Origin: Ruthenibacterium sp.
Lineage (GTDB): Bacteria; Bacillota; Clostridia; Oscillospirales; Ruminococcaceae
Direction of reading: 5' to 3'
Assembly: GCA_020025235.1 (NCBI GenBank)
Contig: JAHHSL010000002.1
Coordinates: 1 to 64,000 of the forward strand
Length of the DNA stretch: 64,000 nucleotides
Part shown: piece after piece, positions 26,706 through 34,967 of the stretch
Layout of the letters: the number at the start of each line of letters is the position of its first letter
Position numbering within the stretch: the stretch's first letter is position 1
Notes under the pieces: model-generated
The model's input: the letters and a program-made list of their open reading frames with translations, nothing else
Told to the model about the DNA's origin: nothing
Database searches by the model: none
Translations under genes and position numbers: made by a program

Positions 26706-27137
26706 TTACAGATCAAAGGGCGGGGCGTCGTCATCGGAAAGCGCGGGCGGCGCGTCGGTATCCGCGGGTGCGGGTGCGTCATCCGCGGCAGCGGGGCTGT
26801 CTGCATCCGGTGCTTCGGCACTTTCGGCAGGTGCATCGGCATCCGGCACGGCAAGCGGCAGAAAGGGGTTCTGCGCCCAGCGCTTGGGGTCGCTTTCGTA
26901 CTGCTGTTCGATCCAGCGCTCCGCCTGTTCCAGCCCTTCGGCGTCAAACGGAAATTCGGCAGAGGTTTTCTGTGCGTCATCGGTTTTATCAAAGCAGTAC
27001 GGCAGCGGCCATACGCAGACGGAAAGTGCCTCTCCGGTGCACTGCAGGCGATACCACATGCCTTTATGATCGCCCGAAAAGCTTTTGTTTGCCTTTAAGT
27101 AAACCAGCCCCGGGGTATGGACGGTGAATTTTTCCAT
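26706..27137 (-). CDS. Conserved hypothetical protein with acidic Ala/Pro tail
   Basis: 143 residues from the ATG at 27137 (AAGGAGG five bases before it). The first 90 residues (MEKFTVHTPGLVYLKANKSF, then GMWYRLQC and VCVWPLPYCFDKT) form a compact conserved domain; a helix with EQAERWIEQQYESDP follows. The last 55 residues are almost only Ala, Asp, Pro and Glu and are probably disordered. No signal peptide. I know of no function for this domain. It precedes nothing on its strand and lies downstream of spoIID after 60 bases on the other side. Confidence 0.75.
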   Translation of the reverse strand: MEKFTVHTPGLVYLKANKSFSGDHKGMWYRLQCTGEALSVCVWPLPYCFDKTDDAQKTSAEFPFDAEGLEQAERWIEQQYESDPKRWAQNPFLPLAVPDADAPAESAEAPDADSPAAADDAPAPADTDAPPALSDDDAPPFDL

Positions 27138-27196
27138 ACGTTCCTCCTTTTGCACAGATACGATCGGTTACTGCCATTGTATCACATCTGCCGCGC

Positions 27197-28267
27197 TTAT
27201 GCCAGAGGAACCGCGCCGAGTGTTGTGCCGGGGTAGTAATGGGCAAGGATCTCTTTGTGGCTTTTGCCGGTCAGCGCAAGGGCGTGGGCACCGTACTGGC
27301 TCATGCCGACACCGTGCCCGTAGCCGTGTGTTGTGATTTCAAACAAATGCTCATCGGTCCAGCGGATGGTGAACGCAGTGCTGCGCAGACGCAGCGCGCT
27401 GCGCACGGCGGTCCCGGCACAGTCGACGCCGCCGATCGGAATGGTTTTCACATATCCTGCGTCTGTCATCACCGGTGTGCCGAACCATGCGGCGGCGTCG
27501 CCGGAAAGCGAAAGGGAAGGGAACACGGCGCAAAGATCCTGCTCCAGCTCCTGCTTTGTCACGGTGAAGCTCTGTTCGTAATCGGGCGCGGTGAGATCCA
27601 GCATGGAATCCACGGAAACAAGATACGGCACATCCCGCCCCCAGACGCGGGCGGCGTCTTCGGTTTTGCCGTTTGAAACCGCATGGTAACAGGCAAGCGC
27701 CGGCTCATCATTATAAAAAAGAACTTCGCCGAGCACGGAATCCACGATCGAATCCAGACGGCGGACGTTTTCCTCAAATTGATCGCCCCACATGGCGTGC
27801 ATGGCGGTTTCGGTCACAAAGCCCAGCCGCTGTGCGGGGTTTGCGCTGAAATACGCGCCTTTCAAAGCGGGGTCGGCGGGGTCGTGCTGTGCTTTCACGG
27901 CAAGGGCGTAGCTGTGCGCCGCAACGGCCTGTGCGCGCAGGGCTTCGTCCGACCATGTGATCGGCATTTCGGCGGCGACGGCTCCGCGCACGAAATCGCG
28001 CACGGGGACGGTCATCACTTCGCCGGTGCGCTCGTCCAGGATCAGCAGCGGGGGTTCGGCCTTCGGGGCGTCGTCCGGCAGGACAGGCGCGGGCACGGGC
28101 GCGGCAGGCTCCGCAGCTTCGGATGCGCAGGAGGATGCGTCAAACGGTTCCTTCGGCGGCATGGCGGCGGGCCTTGCGCGCGGCGTGCCGGCAAACAGCA
28201 GCGCCGTCATCGGCAGAAGATAAATGCACAGTGCGAACACAAGAATCAGCAGCAATCCTTTTTTCAT
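27197..28267 (-). CDS. spoIID: Stage II sporulation protein D (SpoIID/LytB family)
   Basis: 356 residues from ATG 28267 with GGAGGG upstream; the upstream open frame is not translated. An N-terminal membrane anchor (KKGLLLILVFALCIYLLP) is followed by a disordered Pro/Ala stretch and the SpoIID domain (about 75-350), with VRDFVRGAVAAEMP and the C-terminal HGYGHGVGMSQYGAHALA. In spore formers SpoIID is a lytic transglycosylase acting with SpoIIM and SpoIIP in engulfment. The conserved acidic residue in AAEMP is present. Its presence suggests the organism or its recent ancestors sporulate; LytB-like roles in non-spore formers remain possible. Confidence 0.9.
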   Translation of the reverse strand: MKKGLLLILVFALCIYLLPMTALLFAGTPRARPAAMPPKEPFDASSCASEAAEPAAPVPAPVLPDDAPKAEPPLLILDERTGEVMTVPVRDFVRGAVAAEMPITWSDEALRAQAVAAHSYALAVKAQHDPADPALKGAYFSANPAQRLGFVTETAMHAMWGDQFEENVRRLDSIVDSVLGEVLFYNDEPALACYHAVSNGKTEDAARVWGRDVPYLVSVDSMLDLTAPDYEQSFTVTKQELEQDLCAVFPSLSLSGDAAAWFGTPVMTDAGYVKTIPIGGVDCAGTAVRSALRLRSTAFTIRWTDEHLFEITTHGYGHGVGMSQYGAHALALTGKSHKEILAHYYPGTTLGAVPLA

Positions 28268-28434
28268 AAACGGTCCCTCCGGTTTTTTGTGCGAAGCCGC
28301 TTTGCTGGGGCGGCGTTTGCTTTGATTTTCCCGCTTGTTTTTTGCACGGCATGATGCTAATATAATGGGTAATGCATCTGACCTTAGAGGAAAGGTCAAA
28401 AGAGGGGTGCATTTGAAGGGGAAAGGAGCACTAT

Positions 28435-29799
28435 ATGTCTGACACTGGGAATTTTGACAAGACAGGCTCTATCGCATATCTATGCGATGAATATCTGAAA
28501 CATAACTTTATTGATCCCGAAACATGCGAAAGGCTGGGGGTCAAGCGCGGGCTGCGCAATCCGGACGGCACGGGTGTGCTGGCCGGGCTTACCAACGTCT
28601 GCGACGTCGTCGGCTATGATATGGTCGGCGGGAAACGCATCCCGGCACCCGGACGCCTGATCTACCGCGGCATCAATGTCGAGGAGATCGTGGACGCCGC
28701 CGTGCGGGAGGACCGCTTTATTTTTGAAGAGGTCATCTGGCTTTTGCTGTTCGGCAGCCTTCCGACGCAAAAGCAGCTTACGGATTTCTGCGGATTTATT
28801 GACGAGCTGCGGGAACTGCCCAAGGATTTTGCCGAGGATATGATCATGAAGGCGCCGTCGCCGAATATCATGAACAAAATGGCGCGCAGCGTTCTGGCAC
28901 TGTATTCATATGACGACAATCCCGACGAGCAGACGCTGCACAATATCCTTTTGCAGAGTATTTCGCTGATCTCGCGTCTGCCGACCATTATGGTGAACGC
29001 CTACCAGATCAAGCGCCGCGTGTATGACCGTCAGAGCATGTATCTGCATCTGCCCAAGCCCGGGCAGAGCACGGCAGAGCATATTCTTTCCACCTACCGC
29101 GCGGATCAGAAATTCACAAAGGAGGAAGCGCGGCTTCTCGATCTGTGCCTTGTGCTGCACGCCGATCACGGCGGCGGCAACAACTCCACCTTTGCCTGCC
29201 GCGTGCTTTCCAGCTCCGGCACGGATACCTATTCGGCCATTGCGGCGGCAATCGGCAGCCTGAAGGGCCCGCGCCACGGCGGTGCAAACCATAAGGTCAT
29301 GGAAATGCTCGGCTATCTGATGCAGGGCGTAAAGGATTATAACGACGATGAGGAGATCGCGCAGTTCCTGCGCAAGATCCTGCGCAAAGAGGAAGGCGAC
29401 AAAAGCGGCCTGATTTACGGCACGGGGCACGCAGTCTATACGCTGAGCGACCCGCGTGAAGTGATCCTGCGGCGCAGTGCGGAAAATCTGGCGATCGAAA
29501 AGGGCTTTGAAAAGGAATTCCGGATGCTGTGCGCCGTGGAACGCCTGGGCCCGGAAGTCGTAAAGCAGGAAAAAGGGCTGGAGGCCGTGTGTGCAAACGT
29601 CGACCTTTTCTCCGGCCTGATTTACCGCATGCTGGATATCAGCCCCGATCTCTTTACGCCGCTGTTTGCCATCAGCCGTATCCCGGGCTGGTGCGCGCAT
29701 CGTGTGGAAGAAGTGGTGTTCGCAAACCGCATCATGCGTCCGGCCTATAAGTATCTGGGACAGGAACAGAAATACATTGCAATCGAGGAACGCGGATGA
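28435..29799 (+). CDS. gltA: Citrate synthase family protein
   Basis: 454 residues. The citrate synthase motifs HADHGGGNNSTFACRVLSSS and GPRHGGANHKVMEML with their histidines are intact, as is the RG(IV)N segment in LIYRGINVEEIVDAA. It condenses oxaloacetate with acetyl-CoA (or propionyl-CoA in 2-methylcitrate synthases). The extra N-terminal 60 residues are typical of the Clostridia type. AAAGGAG lies seven bases before ATG. The stop codon overlaps the ATG of the following membrane protein (ATGA). No aconitase or isocitrate dehydrogenase gene adjoins it; in gut anaerobes it commonly feeds glutamate synthesis. Confidence 0.93.
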   Translation: MSDTGNFDKTGSIAYLCDEYLKHNFIDPETCERLGVKRGLRNPDGTGVLAGLTNVCDVVGYDMVGGKRIPAPGRLIYRGINVEEIVDAAVREDRFIFEEVIWLLLFGSLPTQKQLTDFCGFIDELRELPKDFAEDMIMKAPSPNIMNKMARSVLALYSYDDNPDEQTLHNILLQSISLISRLPTIMVNAYQIKRRVYDRQSMYLHLPKPGQSTAEHILSTYRADQKFTKEEARLLDLCLVLHADHGGGNNSTFACRVLSSSGTDTYSAIAAAIGSLKGPRHGGANHKVMEMLGYLMQGVKDYNDDEEIAQFLRKILRKEEGDKSGLIYGTGHAVYTLSDPREVILRRSAENLAIEKGFEKEFRMLCAVERLGPEVVKQEKGLEAVCANVDLFSGLIYRMLDISPDLFTPLFAISRIPGWCAHRVEEVVFANRIMRPAYKYLGQEQKYIAIEERG

Positions 29800-30614
29800 A
29801 AAAAACAGCTTGCGCGGCACTGCTGCTTGGCAGCGTATTTTTAGGCGGGTGGTTTGCGGCAGACCTTTTCCGGAACACCTCGCCGCAAACCATGCTGATC
29901 CAAAGCGGCAGCACGGCGCTTCGGTATATCCTGCCTTTTTTCCTGAGCGCGGTCTGCGTGCTTGCCGGGCGGATGATCCGCCCGAACGAAGCGCTGAAGG
30001 AAAGCGCGGTTTCGCGTGCGGCGGCAGCGGTGCTTTCAGTGGCAAGTGCTTCATGCGGCTTTCATATGATGATCCAGCTGTGGGAAGATCGTGAGCCGGA
30101 TTACGGCCAGCATCGGATGAATCTTGTGCATATCACCGGCATGCGCTTTGTGCTGGGGCTGTGCGCCGTTCTGCTGGTGGTGTATGCGGTGTGGAACGTG
30201 TTTTTCCTGTGCGAAACCGGTGTCCAGGGGCACAGCATGCGCCTGATGGTGCCCGGTATGGCGGGCAGCGCCGCATTTTTCATCTATGTGTTCTTCATCG
30301 CGTTTGCGCAGCCGGTCAGCGTGTACCGCATCGGGCCGACTATGGAGATCCTTTCGGCGCTTTCGGCGCTGCTGTTCACGGTGGCGCTGCTGCGCGCGGC
30401 GTACCGTCCGGATTACAGCACGGCGCTGCGGTCGCTGTTCCGCTCCGGCTGCTGTGCATTCCTGTTCTGCACCTGCATCGGCGCGCCGTATGCGGTGTGG
30501 AAATTTGCAAATGGGGTGGAAACGGCGGTAACGCCGCCGTTTTCACTGGTTTTAGGGTTGATCGGCGTGCTCGGCGCAGTGTATGCGTGGAGCGCCGCTT
30601 CACAGACAGAATAA
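29796..30614 (+). CDS. Hypothetical multi-pass membrane protein
   Basis: 272 residues with about seven hydrophobic segments: an N-terminal segment after MKKTACAALLLGSVFLGGWF, then segments near 45-60, 78-95, 113-135, 150-170, 183-200 and 245-265. No motif that I recognise. The four-base overlap with the citrate synthase gene means coupled translation, yet nothing suggests a metabolic link. The first residues could serve as a signal or as the first membrane pass. A terminator follows directly. Function unknown. Confidence 0.7.
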   Translation: MKKTACAALLLGSVFLGGWFAADLFRNTSPQTMLIQSGSTALRYILPFFLSAVCVLAGRMIRPNEALKESAVSRAAAAVLSVASASCGFHMMIQLWEDREPDYGQHRMNLVHITGMRFVLGLCAVLLVVYAVWNVFFLCETGVQGHSMRLMVPGMAGSAAFFIYVFFIAFAQPVSVYRIGPTMEILSALSALLFTVALLRAAYRPDYSTALRSLFRSGCCAFLFCTCIGAPYAVWKFANGVETAVTPPFSLVLGLIGVLGAVYAWSAASQTE

Positions 30615-30653
30615 AAAAACGCACTGCGAACCAAATTCGCAGTGCGTTTTTTT
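30613..30653. terminator. Bidirectional terminator
   Basis: A perfect 18-bp stem (AAAAAAACGCACTGCGAA and its complement) around CCAAA gives A and T runs on both sides, ending the membrane-protein gene and the convergent NYN gene. Confidence 0.93.
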
Positions 30654-30662
30654 ATGTCAAAA

Positions 30663-31700
30663 TCAGTTTTTGTTGCGGATCACAAGGCTTTTGCCGCCGT
30701 TTTCAAACTGTTCGTATTTCGTTTCAAAGGCGCCGGTATAATCGATCAGCTTGTGGAGCTTGGAAAAACCGTAGTTGCGGGAATCGAAATCCGTGTACAT
30801 GCGCGAAAGCATGACGCCGACCAGCGAAAGCGGTGTGTAGCCGTCCTCATCGGAATCGTGTTCGACGATCTCGCGGATCTTTTCCACGATCTCCTCAAGC
30901 GGCACGAATACGGAGGAAAGGTCGGTTTCGTCCTGTGCGGCCAGAAAACGGATGCGGTTTGCCATTTCGTCCAGCACGGGCGGGGCAGACGCCTCCGGTG
31001 CGGGATGCCGGGCAATCGCCGCGTTCAGCACATCGGCGGCCTCGTCCACGGGCGAAGGGGTCTCCGCAGCACGCACGGCGGCAGCGGCTTTTTCCGCCTT
31101 GGTGTTCTTTTTGCCGGTGCTTTTTTTCGGCTGCGCGTTTTTGCCGCTGCGGGCAGAAGGCTCTGCCGCCTTTTCGGCTTTTTCAGCCTTTTCGCTCCGT
31201 TCGGCCTTTTCCTGCGTGGCCTTTTTCTTTTCCTTGGATGCGCGGGCGTTTTCGTTTTTGATGCCCATCAGGACATCCAGATATTTGAATGTGTCGCAGG
31301 CGGATTTGAATGCCGTGGGCGTTTTGCTTTCGCCCATGCCGATGACGAACATGCAGCTTTCCCGCAGGCGGGACGCAAGACGCGTAAAATCGGAATCAGA
31401 GCTTACAAGACAGAAGCCATCGACATGGTCAGCATACAGGATATCCATGGCGTCGATGATCATGGCGCTGTCTGTGGCGTTTTTGCCCTGTGTGTAGCTG
31501 AACTGCTGGATCGGCGTAAGGCTGTGCTCCAGCAGGATCTTTTTCCAGCTTGCCATGGCGGGGGTCGTCCAATCCCCGTAGATGCGCTTGTAGGCCGGCG
31601 TGCCGTACATGCTTACTTCGTCCAGAATGATCTTGATATATTGAGGGGATACGTTTTCGGCATCAATTAAAAGTGCAATAACCTTTTCGTCGTTTTCCAT
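30663..31700 (-). CDS. NYN-domain (PIN-like) ribonuclease with C-terminal OST-HTH/LOTUS domain
   Basis: 345 residues from the ATG at 31700 (GAAAGG upstream). The NYN domain (about 1-140) begins VIALLIDAENVSPQYIKIIL and contains LVSSDSDFTRLASRLRES; the acidic residues D in LLIDAEN and the SDSD pair match the metal site of PIN-like nucleases. A Lys/Ala/Glu-rich linker (about 155-240) follows. The C-terminal part (about 265-345) with GYTPLSLVGVML and NYGFSKLHKLIDYT is an OST-HTH/LOTUS RNA-binding domain. The architecture equals that of bacterial LabA/MARF1-like proteins. It is transcribed alone. RNA cleavage is expected from the fold; targets are unknown. Confidence 0.88.
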   Translation of the reverse strand: MENDEKVIALLIDAENVSPQYIKIILDEVSMYGTPAYKRIYGDWTTPAMASWKKILLEHSLTPIQQFSYTQGKNATDSAMIIDAMDILYADHVDGFCLVSSDSDFTRLASRLRESCMFVIGMGESKTPTAFKSACDTFKYLDVLMGIKNENARASKEKKKATQEKAERSEKAEKAEKAAEPSARSGKNAQPKKSTGKKNTKAEKAAAAVRAAETPSPVDEAADVLNAAIARHPAPEASAPPVLDEMANRIRFLAAQDETDLSSVFVPLEEIVEKIREIVEHDSDEDGYTPLSLVGVMLSRMYTDFDSRNYGFSKLHKLIDYTGAFETKYEQFENGGKSLVIRNKN

Positions 31701-31864
31701 AAGAATACCTTTCGGCGGCAAAATGCCGCATGTATTGATTCATATCGGTAAAATGCAGAAGAAACACGTTTATATGTTAATACAAGCGTACCATATCGCG
31801 GGACAAGCGTCAACGGAAAGCCGGGATTCCGGCGATAATTTACCCGCACGGCAGGAAAGTGCGC

Positions 31865-31915
31865 GCGTTCGGCATCTTCCTTATTATTAAGAGCATGCCG
31901 AAAGGAACCGAACGC
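31865..31915. repeat. Mutually exclusive inverted repeats in the NYN-queD intergenic region
   Basis: The segment 31865-31875 (GCGTTCGGCAT) can pair with ATGCCGAA (31895-31902) or with CCGAACGC (31908-31915), eight perfect base pairs each, but not both at once. The gene-free stretch 31701-32123 otherwise has only a short hairpin near 31930-31952 and no reading frame with a ribosome site. Confidence 0.55.
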
Positions 31916-32123
31916 CCCACACAAAGCGGAGGGTGGAGATCCTTCGCCCTGCGGCCATAGCTCCGGAAATTTCCTCAAGGAGTTTGCATTGCTTTTAGCG
32001 AAAAAGCGGCAAGGAATTGTGGAAACATTGAAGTTATGCTAAACTAACCGGCGAAAACTTGTACAAATTGACCTAAAACCGATCCGTTCCACTTGTAAAA
32101 AAGATAGAAATCCGTTCAGACAG

Positions 32124-32152
32124 TTGACAAAACGCAGAAATCTTGTTATTAT
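32124..32152 (+). promoter_or_regulatory. Promoter of the queD-like transcript
   Basis: A perfect TTGACA (32124-32129), a 17-base spacer and TATTAT (32147-32152) predict an RNA start near 32160, exactly where the closing helix of the leader begins. The untranslated leader is therefore about 185 bases. Confidence 0.85.
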
Positions 32153-32160
32153 TAGCACAA

Positions 32161-32314
32161 GATATCAATAAGGAATTAGTTCTCTTAGGCGTGACAGAGC
32201 ACACCACACTTAGATACTAAAGACACGGATGCTTCAAACTTCAGAGGTTGACATCGTTTTTGGAAAATACTGCAAGGCGCGTCAAGAGGCAAGCTGAAAT
32301 CCTATATTGAGATT
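32161..32314 (+). ncRNA. Structured leader RNA upstream of the queD-like gene (riboswitch-like, class unknown)
   Basis: GATATCAATAAGGA (32161-32174) pairs over a distance of 125 bases with TCCTATATTGAGATT (32300-32314): 13 pairs with one bulge and one mismatch. Inside, CTCTT (32182-32186) pairs with AAGAG (32284-32288), extended by GAC/GTC. Local hairpins occur at 32210-32220 (TTAG/CTAA) and 32228-32255 (GATG..TCAA / TTGA..CATC). The RNA starts at its own promoter and ends 20 bases before the ribosome site. I do not recognise a preQ1, tetrahydrofolate or other known consensus. A 6S-like free RNA is an alternative, but no terminator follows. Confidence 0.55.
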
Positions 32315-32345
32315 GTAAAATAATAATTTGAAGGGAGACAATATC

Positions 32346-32909
32346 ATGCGAAGCATTACTACATTTGACTTACAGTACGCACACAGATTTTATGGGTTTA
32401 AGGGCGAGGCCCAGTACCTTCACGGCCACACCGGTGTCTTGACCATTGAAGTGGAAGATACTGTCAATGAAGGCGTCAATATGGTTTTTCCGTGCAACGA
32501 AATTCAGAAGACTGCATGGGATGTTCTGAAGAATTTTGACCACGCTCTGATTCTTCGTGAGGATGATCCCCTGCTGCCTGCTGTTCTGGATGTTTACGAG
32601 AAACAGGGCATCAAGAACGGCGCACCCCAGAATACCATGAAGGGTGAGGCTTTCAAAACGGAGCTTGCAACTGCTTACCCCGACTGCCGTGTCGTGGTTA
32701 CCAAGGAGACCATGACCGTTGAAGGCATGATCAAGATCGTTTACGATCTGCTCAAGGATAAGCTGAACATTGCAAAGCTGACCTTTACCAGCGGCGTCAA
32801 CGCAGCATCCTGCGAGTACGAAACCAAGAATGATATCGCCCGCTGCCCGCTGTGCGGCATTGCACTGGATGAGAATGGCGTTTGCCCCAAGTGCGGCTAC
32901 AAAGAATAA
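32346..32909 (+). CDS. QueD-like 6-pyruvoyl-tetrahydropterin synthase family protein fused to a zinc ribbon
   Basis: 187 residues from ATG 32346 (GGGAG seven to eight bases before). The T-fold core has the zinc-binding histidines H13, H26 and H28 (LHGHTG) and the DHALIL segment. In E. coli QueD the catalytic cysteine lies four residues before the first H of LHGH; here that position is A22. The last 25 residues form a CxxC...CxxC zinc ribbon (CPLCGIALDENGVCPKCGYK). QueD itself makes 6-carboxytetrahydropterin for queuosine, but loss of the cysteine makes that reaction doubtful. No queC, queE or queF is adjacent. Fold assignment is firm, function is open. Confidence 0.8.
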   Translation: MRSITTFDLQYAHRFYGFKGEAQYLHGHTGVLTIEVEDTVNEGVNMVFPCNEIQKTAWDVLKNFDHALILREDDPLLPAVLDVYEKQGIKNGAPQNTMKGEAFKTELATAYPDCRVVVTKETMTVEGMIKIVYDLLKDKLNIAKLTFTSGVNAASCEYETKNDIARCPLCGIALDENGVCPKCGYKE

Positions 32910-33000
32910 AACACCCAAAGAAATTCTGCATGTGCCGGAAACAGTAAAATAAGGACTGCAAAAACTTTTTATCCGGCAATGCAGGGCTGTATAAATGAAG

Positions 33001-33042
33001 GATTCCGAGGTCGGTTCTAATGAACCGGCCTCGGAATTTTTT
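33001..33042 (+). terminator. Terminator of the queD-like gene
   Basis: A 16-bp stem (GATTCCGAGGTCGGTTC with GAACCGGCCTCGGAAT, one wobble) around TAAT is followed by TTTTT. Between here and the next hairpin at 33187 there is no gene. Confidence 0.92.
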
Positions 33043-33186
33043 GTATCCGTACCCGTGCATCCGCATTGAAAGCAGCTTTTTGCAAAATACGGTCAGCCAA
33101 AACACGGCAGGTCAATTCCCGGCATAAAAGGAGATTTAGACGATGCCGGAAAAATCCGGGAACCTGCAGGATTGCCGTTTTATGGA

Positions 33187-33233
33187 ACAAAAAAGATACG
33201 GTACAATTCCATTTGGAACTGTACCGTATCTTT
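33187..33233 (-). terminator. Terminator of tRNA-Lys
   Basis: A 19-bp stem (33192-33210 with 33215-33233, one wobble) around a four-base loop has a six-T tail on the minus strand. It lies 40 bases downstream of the tRNA. Confidence 0.85.
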
Positions 33234-33272
33234 CAAAACTTCCTTATCGGACGCACCCGAAAGGAAATGCTT

Positions 33273-33348
33273 TGGTGAGCCATCGGGGATTCGAACCCCG
33301 GACACCCTGCTTAAAAGGCAGATGCTCTGCCGACTGAGCTAATGGCTC
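33273..33348 (-). tRNA. tRNA-Lys(TTT)
   Basis: 76 bases with CCA encoded. The acceptor arms GAGCCAT/ATGGCTC, the D arm with AGCTCAGTCGGCAGAGC, the anticodon loop CTTTTAA (anticodon TTT) and the T arm GGGGTTCGAATCCCC are all intact. It is a single tRNA transcript with its own promoter and terminator. Confidence 0.97.
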
Positions 33349-33383
33349 ATATCAATGGGCACACGTTTAAACGCTGCTTCGCT

Positions 33384-33412
33384 ATTATACCAAGATAAAA
33401 AGGGAATGTCAA
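33384..33412 (-). promoter_or_regulatory. Consensus promoter of tRNA-Lys
   Basis: On the minus strand TTGACA (33412-33407), 17 bases and TATAAT (33389-33384) match the consensus perfectly. The RNA start lies about 30 bases before the mature tRNA. The gap from here to 33518 holds no gene. Confidence 0.95.
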
Positions 33413-33518
33413 CCCTTTTTTTGATGTTTTTTAGAAAATGCAGGGCGCAGTGCAGGGCAAAGAAAAAAGCGGAAAAAGCGCCCGGAAAACAGAACTGTGG
33501 AAATTGGGCTTTTCACTA

Positions 33519-33547
33519 TTTACAAATGATCTCATTTTGTGTATATT
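33519..33547 (+). promoter_or_regulatory. Promoter of the DUF3048 lipoprotein pair
   Basis: TTTACA (33519-33524), a 17-base spacer and TATATT (33542-33547). The leader to the first ATG is about 165 bases; I see no recognisable RNA element in it. Confidence 0.65.
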
Positions 33548-33717
33548 GTATAAAGATGTACCAATCGGGACGTCTTCGACAAAAATGAAAGAAAACTGCA
33601 GGGATCTTCGTTTAATAATAGAGATATGCAGCGGGCCCTGCAAGAATCCGGGCGGCACCAATCGATCTTGTTCAATATTGAATTGAAAATAAATGCAAAA
33701 TCAACAGGAGAACGATA

Positions 33718-34902
33718 ATGAAAAAATTGCTTGCAACAATAGTATGTCTTGCGATGTCGCTTTCTATGCTTACAGCATGCGGCAAAGCCGAAAATAGCAC
33801 CAGCACTACGGACAGCACACCGGCATCGGAATCGGCGTCGGAATCCGAACCGCTGCCCCCGCCCGAACCGCCGTATGACCCGGCTGTGCTGACAGGCCTG
33901 CCCAAGGACGGCGATTATCCGCAAAACCAGCGTCTGCTGGCTGTTATGATCAACAATATCTCGGACAGCTCCAGCCAGAACGCACGCCCGCAGAACGGCA
34001 TCGGCAGCGCCGATGTGCTGATCGAAATCAAGGTCGAAGGCGGAATCACGCGCTTCTGCGGCCTGTTCACCGATTATACAACGCTGCCGACTGTCTGCCC
34101 GGTGCGTTCTGCCCGCGACCAGTTCTTCCAGCTGTTTGTTCCGTTCCAGCCCATTCACGCCCATATCGGCCAGAGCATCGTCATGCCGCAGTTTATCAAG
34201 ACCTATAATTACGAAGATCTTGAGGCAAACTTTGACGCTATCGGGTTCAAACGTGTGACGGACCGTCCGGGCGTTGAGGTGGAGCACCGCGCTTATATCG
34301 ACGCAGAGGCGGTGCAGAAGGCGATCGATAAGCTTGATATCGACACCCGCCGCGAATACAACAGCACATTCTTTGATTTTGTAAATTATAACGAGCCTGC
34401 GCGCGTTCTGCCCGGGCCGGACGCTGTGAAGATCAGCATCACCCATGCGCCCCGCTATAAGACCTATTTCGACTGGAACGCCGAAACCGGCAAGTATATG
34501 ATGAGCCAGTACAGCCACTATCAGCGCGCTGTGCACGAGACGATCGACAAAAATACAAACGAACAGCTCGGCTTTGAAAACGTGCTGGTTATTTTTGCTC
34601 CGTTCTCGGTTTGGCCCGATCCGGGTCATTCCGGCTATGACCTGCAGAATGTGGATTACACACTCGGCGGCGTCGGATACTATTTCAACGGCGGCAAAGC
34701 AGAGGAGATCCACTGGGAAAAAGGCGACGCCTTTACACCGCTGCGCATTGTGAACGCAGACGGCACCGACAACACGGTGAAGTTCAATCCGGGCAAAACA
34801 TATGTTGCGGTCGTAAGCACCGAGGAAGCTCCGAATTTCTCGTTTGATACCGGCATCGCGCCCGAAGCGGAATCTGCATCCGAACCTGCAGCTGCAGAAT
34901 AA
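33718..34902 (+). CDS. DUF3048 (YerB-like) lipoprotein
   Basis: 394 residues. A lipoprotein signal (MKKLLATIVCLAMSLSMLTA with the lipobox LTAC, lipidated C21) is followed by a Ser/Thr/Glu/Pro linker and the two DUF3048 halves (about 60-390), with RPQNGIGSADVLIE, GGITRFCGLF and VGPVRSAR-like CPVRSARDQFF segments. The protein should sit on the outer face of the membrane. YerB of Bacillus has the same domain and no established biochemical role. AGGAGA lies upstream. It is followed after 65 bases by a paralogue, so a tandem duplication is apparent. Confidence 0.9.
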   Translation: MKKLLATIVCLAMSLSMLTACGKAENSTSTTDSTPASESASESEPLPPPEPPYDPAVLTGLPKDGDYPQNQRLLAVMINNISDSSSQNARPQNGIGSADVLIEIKVEGGITRFCGLFTDYTTLPTVCPVRSARDQFFQLFVPFQPIHAHIGQSIVMPQFIKTYNYEDLEANFDAIGFKRVTDRPGVEVEHRAYIDAEAVQKAIDKLDIDTRREYNSTFFDFVNYNEPARVLPGPDAVKISITHAPRYKTYFDWNAETGKYMMSQYSHYQRAVHETIDKNTNEQLGFENVLVIFAPFSVWPDPGHSGYDLQNVDYTLGGVGYYFNGGKAEEIHWEKGDAFTPLRIVNADGTDNTVKFNPGKTYVAVVSTEEAPNFSFDTGIAPEAESASEPAAAE

Positions 34903-34967
34903 TGTGCTTTTCCGTCTTTGAAACCACACGGAAGACCACACAGGTGCCAGCGAAAGGGGCAAAGTAC

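Noticed and set aside
32161..32314. preQ1 or tetrahydrofolate riboswitch
   Set aside because: The long-range fold is there, but none of the consensus segments of these classes that I know could be placed.
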